From JAOAPG01 sp963791575 (GTDB lineage Bacteria > Acidobacteriota > Terriglobia > Terriglobales > Acidobacteriaceae): DNA of 64,000 nt. The stretch's first letter is position 1; each line of letters opens with the position of its first letter. Below the pieces are notes generated by a model. The model did not search any database. It saw nothing but the letters and a program-made list of their open reading frames with translations, and had not been told where the DNA came from. This document shows, in pieces, positions 8,928 to 17,239 of the stretch. The position numbers were made by a program, and so were the translations under genes. The stretch covers positions 132,260-196,259 of the forward strand of contig CAWBSY010000005.1 in the NCBI GenBank assembly GCA_963791575.1. Direction: 5' to 3'.

Positions 8928-10751
8928 ATGGCTTCTGTGATCAGCGGTGCCGGCATTCCTTCCTCTACCGTCAACGAAAAAGCTGGCTATAACCGTTTCC
9001 TATTGCTTGTGGCAGGACTTGGCGGCCTGCTTTACGGAGTGGATGTCGGCATCATCGCGGGAGCGTTGCCTTATCTGGAAGCGACCTCGGGATTGAACGC
9101 GGGGCAGCTTTCCATCATTGTTGCGGCGGTACTGCTTGGTAGCGTGATCTCGACGCTGTTTGCCGGCATGCTCGCCGATTGGATCGGACGCAAGTTTCTG
9201 ATGACACTCAGCGGCGTGCTGTTTGTTATCAGCATTCCGATGATCGCCCTTGCGCATGGATACCAACCGCTCGTATTCGGCCGCTTGTTACAAGGCATCA
9301 GCGCGGGCTTGATTGGCGTTGTTGTTCCCCTCTATCTGGCAGAGTGTCTGGCGGCATCAAGTCGCGGCAAAGGGACCGGTATCTTTCAATGGCTCCTGAC
9401 TCTCGGCATCGTCACGGCAGCTATTGTTGGAATGTTTTTCAGCATTCGCGTAGAAGAGGTTGCCAAACTCGGCGATGCCGCCAGACTTTTCGCTTTCAAA
9501 GACACCGCGTGGCGCAGCATTTTCTGGGTCTCGCTTCCACCCGGCATTTTGTTTGTGATCGGTAGCCTGATGGTTGCGGAATCTCCGCGCTGGCTTTTTA
9601 GGCGTGGGAAGAGGGAAGCCGCCTATAACGCCCTTCTCCGCTCTCGCAGCAAAGAGCAAGCCACCCACGAGCTTGAGGAAATGGAACAGGCTAGTGCAGC
9701 TGAGAAGGCTAAGACCTCATCTGGCGCAAAAATCAAGGAATCGCTTTTGCGGCGCAAGTACGTGATTCCGTTTGTGCTGGCTTGCGTCATCTTGATGTGC
9801 AACCAGGCAACTGGAGTCAACTCCATTATTGGCTATAACACGAATATCCTTCTACAGAGCGGCCTTTCCGATGTCCAGGCTCATTGGGGCTATGTGATTT
9901 TCACCATCGTCAATTTCTTGATGACGATTGGTGGCGTCGTGCTGGTCGACCGCAGAGGACGCAAGTTTCTCTTATCTCTAGGTAGCGCCGGCGTGATCGT
10001 TTCGCTACTCTGCACTGGTTTACTTTTCCATCGGACTGAAAAATTGCGAGTGGATTCGAGAGAGAGCGTCCAGTCACTGGTCACGCAAGATCAGAAGCTC
10101 AGTTTGCTCTACGATCACAAGACAGCGGACACGTTACTGGGGACTGTTGATGAAACACTTGGTAGTCGTCCAACTTCGTTAATCGTGATCTATTCTTACG
10201 GAGACTTTCGCGCAGCGACCAAGGTCGTACGCTCGGATGACAAGGCACCCGCGCCTCTCGAGATTACGCGCGAGAGCGCTGTGCCCGCTAACAAAGTTGT
10301 GGCCTTCTTTACCAATCCATTCGGCGATCTCGATAGATCGCGTAGCGCTTCGCTACACATTGACAACGCGCTAATAACGCCAGTTCCGAGCACTCGAAAT
10401 GGATGGTTGGTAGCGGTAAGCCTGTTCGTTTTTATGGCGTTCTTCGCAGTCGGCCCCGGCGTGTGCGTATGGCTGGCGCTCTCGGAACTGATGCCGACCA
10501 GGATCCGCTCAAATGGTATGAGCGTCGCGCTGCTGATTAATCAAGCGGTCTCGACGACCATTGCCGCTATATTTTTGCCGACGGTCGGCAAGTACGGCTA
10601 CTCAACCATGTTTTTCGGGTTCGCGGGTTTCACGGTAATCTACTTCATCACTGCCGCGTTTTTCCTACCGGAAACTAAGGGGAAGACTCTGGAGGAGATC
10701 GAGGCGCATTTTGAAGGGACAGCAGCCAAACCGCAGCTTACGGCTTCTTAA
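8928..10751 (+). CDS. MFS sugar porter with a large extracytoplasmic insertion
   Basis: A 607-residue proton-sugar symporter-type transporter. Sugar-porter signatures are clear: GRLLQGISAGLIGVVVPLYLAE (about 118-139), PESPRW-like AESPRWLFRRG, QATGVNSIIGYNTN, DRRGRK and the C-terminal PETKGKTLEEIE. Between TM9 and TM10 (about residues 369-490) an unusual soluble insertion of about 120 residues occurs, absent from ordinary 450-500 residue members. By topology it should face the periplasm. The gene stands alone. The sugar specificity is not predictable. Confidence 0.88.
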   Translation: MASVISGAGIPSSTVNEKAGYNRFLLLVAGLGGLLYGVDVGIIAGALPYLEATSGLNAGQLSIIVAAVLLGSVISTLFAGMLADWIGRKFLMTLSGVLFVISIPMIALAHGYQPLVFGRLLQGISAGLIGVVVPLYLAECLAASSRGKGTGIFQWLLTLGIVTAAIVGMFFSIRVEEVAKLGDAARLFAFKDTAWRSIFWVSLPPGILFVIGSLMVAESPRWLFRRGKREAAYNALLRSRSKEQATHELEEMEQASAAEKAKTSSGAKIKESLLRRKYVIPFVLACVILMCNQATGVNSIIGYNTNILLQSGLSDVQAHWGYVIFTIVNFLMTIGGVVLVDRRGRKFLLSLGSAGVIVSLLCTGLLFHRTEKLRVDSRESVQSLVTQDQKLSLLYDHKTADTLLGTVDETLGSRPTSLIVIYSYGDFRAATKVVRSDDKAPAPLEITRESAVPANKVVAFFTNPFGDLDRSRSASLHIDNALITPVPSTRNGWLVAVSLFVFMAFFAVGPGVCVWLALSELMPTRIRSNGMSVALLINQAVSTTIAAIFLPTVGKYGYSTMFFGFAGFTVIYFITAAFFLPETKGKTLEEIEAHFEGTAAKPQLTAS

Positions 10752-11110
10752 GCTATGTGTCGTCTGGGTCTGAGATTGTGTGACGGTTCATTCTTGGAAG
10801 CACGAAATCCATTGCATAAGATTCAGCCAGTTTCTTTGAGATTGGACCGGAACTCCTTATCCAGTCCATGCCCTTGCCAAGTATTCCGCCCGGGACATCT
10901 TCAATAGTCTAGTTGCCGGCCTCATCCGTCACAGTAGGTTTGTCCCGCAGACCTGCCTCGTCAAATTCCACTCTATTTCTCGACTGAAAATACACCGCCC
11001 CTAGCACTTTCGTTTTCTATCCCAAAGTTTTGAAATCTGCTGCGGTGCCGATGGAAATGTAGATGCCGAGGTCACGCCAGGACGCGTACTCGGCTTTCCG
11101 AGAGGATTCC
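10752..11110. other. Intergenic stretch, nothing recognised
   Basis: No convincing coding region, RNA gene, repeat or terminator was seen here. Confidence 0.5.
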
Positions 11111-11528
11111 ATGGCCAAAGCAATCGTTGTCTTGTTCTTACTCGTATCCAGTTGTGCTGCGCAATCGTCTTTGAGCGGAAATTTCTCGGTGCGACATGTC
11201 AAGAAGCCGAATTTTTCACTTGCTTCTGTACAGATGCACGAAGCGGAAAAACTGTACCAGAGCGCCTGCGCGGTGGTAGAGCGCGATTTGCACGGTAGCG
11301 CCTCGCATCCACGATTCACGGTGATACTAGGCGCGTCGCATGACGAGGTCCATGGCAGAAGTGAGATTTGGCTAACGAAATGGGACCCGGTCTCCTTTGT
11401 CGCGGGAGTAGTGATATTAGCCGTCGAATCATAGGCTAACGGCTGACATGGTTCAGCAACTGACTAAGCGGGCTGTCCAGTACAACAAAGCCACCGTGAG
11501 CGTGGCGGAGCTTAAAGCGCGTCAATGA
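11111..11528 (+). CDS. Small exported lipoprotein-like protein, frameshifted; function unknown
   Basis: ATG 11111 starts a signal peptide with a possible lipobox (LVSSC-A). The mature part contains AEKLYQSACAVVERDL, RFTVILGASHDEVHG and EIWLTKWDPVSFVAGVVILA. The frame then hits a stop, but the +1 frame continues without interruption from about 11422 (SNHRLTADMVQQLTKRA ... SVAELKARQ) to a stop at 11528. Both halves look like one acidobacterial family of about 140 residues as I remember it, so a one-base insertion near 11422 is likely. The family has no known role. It is convergent with the HEAT/PilZ gene. Confidence 0.6.
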
Positions 11529-11718
11529 TCGGTTTTGTTTATACAAAAGTAGGCCGGGTTGATCCCTAATCGTCAGCCTGTCAGCCTCTTGCTTCGTGAC
11601 TTGCAAGCTGGTCCTTCGGAGGAATTCAGTTGTAGCGGATATTCGACCGGAACTCATCCCCCGCGCATACAACTGCCGATAACTTGCCACGGCCGTTCCC
11701 GCGTACTCTTTGCACAAT

Positions 11719-14319
11719 CTAGTTTTTGCGACTGCCGCGCCAATCGGTTGCGGCTGATTCGGGCGCACGTTCCAGTGCTTCGATCAAGAGTCGGCGCAAG
11801 CGGTAGCGGCTTTCGAGATCGATATTCACGATTTCAAAGCCTACTTCATTCACACGAGCACGCCGCAGCAGTACTTGGGCGCGGATGTGTTTCATTCCGT
11901 ACGAAAGATCTAAATTGGCTTCCGAACCTACACGGAGATTGTCTTCCTTGGTGCCCATTCCTCCACCCAGACTCAATTCGCGAATGGCGATGCCGGATTT
12001 TCCCCACGAACTGCTGATCGTAGCCGAAATAGTTTTGCGCAATACGACGCGCTCATAGCGCCGTTGGCGTACCCACGGGCATGCCGGCGCAGAATCGAGT
12101 ACCGCGATTGCGAGCTCTCCGGCTTCAAGACCGTTGTCAGCCAAAACCTGGCTACCGTACCGAGGATCAATCTTTGCGAGTGCCTGCGCGGCAGCAATAC
12201 GCAGCTCACGGTGATGCACCCACTTCCACATTTTCTTGGCTTCAAGCAGGTTGCGAAGCACAGGGACGGATTCCGTTTCACGCAGCCGGCCCAGAGACTC
12301 AACAGCCTTTACTTGCAGTAAAGGAGAACGGTCTTTGGCTTCGCCAGCTTCTGCCATGACAATTAACGGTGGAACGGCGGTGCGGTCTCCGCTCATGCCG
12401 ATTTCATCGAGCGCTTGCGGCACTACCAGAGGATCGAGAATTTCGAGCAACTCAAGAAGTGAGCGGCCACGGTCATCCGCAGCGCCGTAGGCGATTTGGC
12501 GGACTACGATGTCGTGATAGAAGCGGTTCAGCTCAGGCAAACGTCCAGGCAACAATTCCAGCAACGTGGGTACATCCAAGCGACTCAGAAGACCGACCAC
12601 TGAGGCTGCCTGTCTTGGCTGACCAGTGCGCAACATCTCGCGAAGTTGGCCAAATCCTCCCGGGCCTAGATCTTTAACCAGATCTACCATGCGATCACAT
12701 TCATCTCTTCGCATGCAGCGGAAAAAACGGTCGGACAGATGTTCTACCGCGGCCTGCGATGTCTTGCGAAGAACTTCCAATAGATCAGCAGGTACATGCG
12801 GGAGGCGCAAAGCCTCTTCGATGAACTCGGGCAGGCGGTTTTCGATACCGATACGCGGTCTTAGATCCGCAGCGAGCACAGGACGCTGGTGAGCCACAGT
12901 TTCGATTGATTCGCAGACTTGCGTGACCGCGCCATATATCTTCTGGGAACTTGCTTCAGAACTCATGCGTACGAACGCAGCGCTGATCAGGGCCTGCAGC
13001 TCCGAATCCGGCTCCTTACACAGTGCTTGTGCTAGCTTACGAATCGCAACGCCCATAACGTCAGCGCCTGAGACTGCAAAGAGATCCGCGAGCTGGCTTA
13101 TTCCTATAGCTGTTTTGCGGCGAGGTTCGGGTTCCTGCGCTTCCAGGCAACTGGAATAGTTTTGCAGGATTGCACTCGCGGTTTCTTTATCGTCAAGATC
13201 ATATAAATATTCGATAAACTGGCGCACGTTACGCGGTGGAACACAGGGCGCCTCACTGGAAAGGAGGACTCCCTTCTTGCCTGCGTCAGGCACTTCCGAC
13301 CAGAACATGCGATCCAGAATGTCGACATGGGATTCCACCAGGATCCCGGCCTTGCTCATCTTGTCTTCCTGAATTCGCAAAATCTGGCGCAGCGAATCCA
13401 TTTGCCGACTCATGTGCTCAAGCATCTGGTGAACGGCGTTTACCTTGACTTCGCCCTTTTCGAAACGCTCGAGGGCGAAGCGAATGGCCATGTGCTCGGC
13501 CGCCTTCATCAGGAGCGGTGTGTCGCTCTCCTTGGGCTGGATGGTTGCGGCAAGACTTCCCAGCAATTGCTGCAGATTAATCTTGGTATTGGTGTCTACC
13601 TTATCGAGCTCGCCCTGTAGCATTTCCGGTTTGCTGTCGGGATTGCGACCAACCTCGCCAAATTTTGTGAGCAGCCGGATGGCTTGTATGACTTCTTCTT
13701 CCTGGAGAGGAACAACTCCTCCACTCCAGACCTGACCGGTACTTTCTCCCGAGATTGCGTTTCCGCCTCCGGCGTTGGGCACGCTTCCCACCGGCGCACC
13801 AGATCCTCCATTGTTGTTGGCGCCTTCCGCCGCCGCTATGAGTTGCAGAAGTTTTTGAGGATTGTTCAGCCAATTCTTAAAGTCGGGGCCAATCGTCTGC
13901 GCCGCCAGTTGGGCTGCGATTCCAACATCGCTCATGGACGGATCGGCCGCCACGAACTTTACTTCATTGATTCGGATGGGAGCGCCTTTGCTCTCGCCAA
14001 AAATTTCCTTAATGTTCTTGATCACATCTTTTGCATTGGCGCCAGCGACGGCAAACGCGCGCACTAAACGCGCAAAATCCTCTTTGGTGATTCTGTTTGA
14101 AAACTGAATACTAGCCAGTCCCGCGGTGTTCAATAGCTGCGCAAAGCTGCGCTCCGCTTGTCCGGAGTCGAGAGCGATGCCGTCCAACAGGAGCCGGTGA
14201 TCGGCGACTCCAATAAGAAATCCACCGTCCCGTTCCTCCGGCAGGCCTTGTTGCAATTCGTTCCACGCAATCGCAAACTGCCCTTCAGTACGCTTGTGCT
14301 CAAAACCATAGAGTCGCAC
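11719..14319 (-). CDS. Large HEAT-repeat protein with C-terminal PilZ-like domain
   Basis: At least 866 residues, with no signal peptide. The N-terminal 80 residues (KYVRLYGFEHKRTEGQF, then HRLLLDG) are followed by a low-complexity Gly/Asn patch near residue 165, a long helical region, and a HEAT-like segment (VKAVESLGRLRETESVPVLRNLL, about 640-690). The end (RRYERVVLRKTISATI ... LSLGGGMGTKEDNLRVGSEANLDL) has the look of a PilZ domain, the c-di-GMP-binding fold, although the RxxxR and (D/N)xSxxG motifs are not exact. The start is doubtful: GTG 14319 is used, but conserved-looking residues (FIHSLNILIKYV) continue in frame upstream to about 14360 without an ATG. Confidence 0.65.
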   Translation of the reverse strand: MRLYGFEHKRTEGQFAIAWNELQQGLPEERDGGFLIGVADHRLLLDGIALDSGQAERSFAQLLNTAGLASIQFSNRITKEDFARLVRAFAVAGANAKDVIKNIKEIFGESKGAPIRINEVKFVAADPSMSDVGIAAQLAAQTIGPDFKNWLNNPQKLLQLIAAAEGANNNGGSGAPVGSVPNAGGGNAISGESTGQVWSGGVVPLQEEEVIQAIRLLTKFGEVGRNPDSKPEMLQGELDKVDTNTKINLQQLLGSLAATIQPKESDTPLLMKAAEHMAIRFALERFEKGEVKVNAVHQMLEHMSRQMDSLRQILRIQEDKMSKAGILVESHVDILDRMFWSEVPDAGKKGVLLSSEAPCVPPRNVRQFIEYLYDLDDKETASAILQNYSSCLEAQEPEPRRKTAIGISQLADLFAVSGADVMGVAIRKLAQALCKEPDSELQALISAAFVRMSSEASSQKIYGAVTQVCESIETVAHQRPVLAADLRPRIGIENRLPEFIEEALRLPHVPADLLEVLRKTSQAAVEHLSDRFFRCMRRDECDRMVDLVKDLGPGGFGQLREMLRTGQPRQAASVVGLLSRLDVPTLLELLPGRLPELNRFYHDIVVRQIAYGAADDRGRSLLELLEILDPLVVPQALDEIGMSGDRTAVPPLIVMAEAGEAKDRSPLLQVKAVESLGRLRETESVPVLRNLLEAKKMWKWVHHRELRIAAAQALAKIDPRYGSQVLADNGLEAGELAIAVLDSAPACPWVRQRRYERVVLRKTISATISSSWGKSGIAIRELSLGGGMGTKEDNLRVGSEANLDLSYGMKHIRAQVLLRRARVNEVGFEIVNIDLESRYRLRRLLIEALERAPESAATDWRGSRKN

Positions 14320-14620
14320 GTACTTAATGAGAATGTTAAGGCTATGAATGAAGCCGCGGGCGGACGCGTTTCGACTCTCTCGTGCTGTGGCCGCAGTAGG
14401 AATACGGGTGCTCCTGAAATGATGAGTACCGCATAAGCCTAACGCCTTAGGGTAAGTCCTTACACGTTACGGAGGTAATAGAACAGTTGCGAGGAATCGG
14501 GAAGAGCAGATGTTACTCAATGGTGCCCAGTATGACAGCTCATGGGCTAGATTTGCCTGAAATCAAGCTCTTGGGCGAGAATTGCCTGCCCGCTACGGAG
14601 GCATCTTGTCAGCTACACAA
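14320..14620. other. Divergent intergenic region
   Basis: It contains the possible N-terminal extension of the HEAT/PilZ gene (14320-14412) and upstream DNA of the glycosyltransferase gene. No repeat or clear promoter was identified. Confidence 0.4.
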
Positions 14621-16194
14621 ATGAACAGCTTTGAAACGAAGGCAATGTCTTCCCGCTCTGCCGATTCGCGCCCCGTGCCATTCGCTTTCGGAATCGCAGC
14701 CCTGCTGACAGGGATAAAGCTGCTGATTCACCTTTCCTTGAGCGGACGTTACGGATATTTTCGCGATGAACTCTATTATCTGGATTGCGGACGCCATTTG
14801 AGTTGGGGCTATGTAGACCATGCGCCCATGATCGGTTTGGTGGCGCGGACTGCTCTGCTGCTCGGCGGAGGCTTACCCGTGCTGCGAATGTTTCCAGCAA
14901 TTGCGGGTGCGCTCCTGGTTGCGCTTACTGTGCTCATCACCTGGCGTTTAGGCGGCGACAAATTCGCCCAAGCACTAGCCGGAATATCTATTCTTATCGT
15001 TCCGATTTACCTCGCCATGGACAGCCTCATGACCATGAACGCCTTTGAGCCGCTGTTTTGGATGGGAAGCATTTATGTCATTATCCGCTTCATTCAGACT
15101 GGTGACTCGCGGCTTTGGATCTGGTTCGGAGTGCTTTCCGGGTTAGGGCTCATGAACAAACATTCCACAGGGTTCTTCGGCTTGGCTGTCGTTATCGGAT
15201 TGCTTTTGACCGAGCACCGCAGAGAATTCATGAAGCCCTGGATTTGGATTGCGGCGTGCATCGCGTTGCTTATCTTTTCACCGAATTTAGTCTGGCAAAT
15301 TCACCATCATTTCCCCACTTTGGAAGACCTTCACAACGTGCGGGTCACGGGAAAGAATATCGAGTTGCCACCTCTAAAATTTATTCTGCAACAAATCCTT
15401 GTGATGCACCCGATCTTGTTCTGCATTTGGATTGCTGGACTTTGGCATTTTCTCCTGGGCGGAGGAAAGAAATATCGAGTGCTGGGATGGACGTTTCTTG
15501 CATTCTTCGCGATGATGATGGCGCTGCATGGCAAAGATTATTACGTGATTCCGATCTACCCATGCTGTTTGCCGGCGGCGCCGTCGCCTGGGAGAGCGCC
15601 TTCGGACGTTGGCGCGTTACGCAAGGGAAACTATGGCCTAAGGTGGCCATGGTCACATTCATTGTCATCAATGGAGCGCTGCTTGCGCCTTTGATGCTGC
15701 CGCTCCTGTCTCCTCAAAAATATCTCGCCTATGGACGGGCAGTGCACTATCTACCGATCAAAGAAGAAACGCACCAAGAATCTCAATGGCCGCAACCTTG
15801 GGCCGATCAATTCGGCTGGCCGCAATTAGTGAGCCAGGTTGCCCAAGTTTATAACTCGCTTCCGCCGGACGAGCGGAACAAAACGGCAATTCTCACTGGC
15901 AACTATGGAGAAGCTGGAGCTATCGATCTATTCGGTCCGCAGTATGGATTGCCGTCCGCCATCAGCGGACACCAGACCTATTATTATTGGGGGACCCATG
16001 GAATCGCCGCAGATAATCTGATCACGCTTCAATATGGCCCTAGATATCTGAATGAGATTTGCAGTTCCGTAGAAAAAGCAACAACGCATTATGAGCCTTG
16101 GGGAATGGGCGAGGAGAATCAAACGATTTACGTTTGCCACGGACTGAAGAAGCCGCTGGCAGAAATCTGGGCAGATCAGAAGCACTGGAATTAG
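14621..16194 (+). CDS. GT39/ArnT-type membrane glycosyltransferase, frameshifted
   Basis: A polytopic inner-membrane transferase of the GT39/83 group that moves sugars from polyprenyl-phosphate donors. The first large loop has the catalytic-type acidic motif FRDELYYLDCGRHLSWGYVDHAPM, and about ten hydrophobic helices follow; the periplasmic C-terminal domain contains ILTGNYGEAGAIDLFG and SGHQTYYYWG. The first two thirds and the last third are in different frames; the join HGKDYYVIPIYP to MLFAGGAVAWESAF near 15560 needs one added base. The start is uncertain between ATG 14621 and ATG 14645. Acceptor and sugar are unknown. Confidence 0.82.
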
Positions 16195-16214
16195 CAGGAT
16201 TGAAGGACAGATCT

Positions 16215-16234
16215 GGCGGGGATCTTCTCCCGCC
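16215..16234. terminator. GC hairpin in a convergent gap, possible terminator
   Basis: A GGCGGG / CCCGCC stem with an 8-base loop between the GT39 gene and the plastocyanin-like gene. There is no T-run on either side, so its role is weakly supported. Confidence 0.3.
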
Positions 16235-16270
16235 CCACCTGCTCTGATTGCGCTGGAGAGCGCGTTGGAT

Positions 16271-17083
16271 CTACTTTTCGCCGATAGTGAAATTCACCAC
16301 CGCTACACTTTTCGAGGCTACAGAAACATTCTTCTCCCAAGTTCGTGGGTCGCTGAAAACCGGGCGATCAACTTTCTTTTCCGTCAGGACGTCGTAGGAG
16401 CCTTCTTGTCGCGCTACACTCCAACCCTCGTGCCATGCGACGATTTCGTACTGTCCGGGAGGAACGCCAGTCAGCTTGAACTTCCCATTCTCGTCCGTGA
16501 CAGTGTAGTAAGGATGAGACACCACCATCACTTCGGCATTCATCCAGACATGACCGCCATTGCATTTCAAGTTCACAACTCCCGGCGTATTCATGGGACG
16601 AGACACCACCTGGTTTGTAAAAGGAAATGGCAAATTGTACGTGGCCGCCCCGTCCATATGTACCGTGTGCAGCACGGGATCTGAGCTCTTCATCTCCAGA
16701 CCGGTGCTGGCCGGCACAAGCAGGACGTGAGGCTCATAGCGGCATTGCTTCTGGTTAAGAAAACGCCTGGGCTGCGGGATATCCATTGCCTTCCCGCGTG
16801 AGACGTCTTTTAGAAAGACCACGGTGTTGGCGACGCCATTGTCAGATCCTATGATCAAACGTTCCAGATCGGTACGCTTTCGCGAGTCAGGATCACAGAC
16901 GGCGGTGTCTTTTGTTATGGGAAAGGTTAAGGCGTGCGGAGCAGCGCCGGACCATTTGACGGTCCCGGTGATGGTTCCCGCATCGTCGACAGGGACGACT
17001 TGGTAATTGCTCTGGGCTGCGGAGTTTCTCGTACTTACTAACGAGAGCGCAGCGAAAAGCGAAACAGCGACGGTTCTAAACAT
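16271..17083 (-). CDS. Exported plastocyanin-like protein with carboxypeptidase-regulatory-type domain
   Basis: A 270-residue protein with a signal peptide (cleavage near NSAAQ). The N-terminal part opens GTITGTVKWSGAAP, a beta-sandwich start. The middle has HTVHMDGAATYN and a C-x3-H-x-W-M block (CNGGHVWMNAEVMVV), residues that could serve as type-1 copper ligands. The C-terminal third, TVTDENGKFKLTGVPPGQYEIVAWHE, matches a carboxypeptidase-regulatory-like fold. Such proteins occur widely in Acidobacteriota, often beside electron-transfer genes; here it stands alone between a glycosyltransferase and a penicillin acylase. Copper binding is inferred only. Confidence 0.72.
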   Translation of the reverse strand: MFRTVAVSLFAALSLVSTRNSAAQSNYQVVPVDDAGTITGTVKWSGAAPHALTFPITKDTAVCDPDSRKRTDLERLIIGSDNGVANTVVFLKDVSRGKAMDIPQPRRFLNQKQCRYEPHVLLVPASTGLEMKSSDPVLHTVHMDGAATYNLPFPFTNQVVSRPMNTPGVVNLKCNGGHVWMNAEVMVVSHPYYTVTDENGKFKLTGVPPGQYEIVAWHEGWSVARQEGSYDVLTEKKVDRPVFSDPRTWEKNVSVASKSVAVVNFTIGEK

Positions 17084-17239
17084 CGTGTACCAACTTCTAA
17101 GTTCAAGGGTTAGGCCCGTTCTTTCGTAGATGAATCGTAGGACGATAGTTAGGAACTAAGCAAGTAACCGAAGTAATATACGAACGAGGGTGCGCTTTTG
17201 GCAGAGCAGAGTCCGTCTTTGTTACCGGTTTTAATGAAT

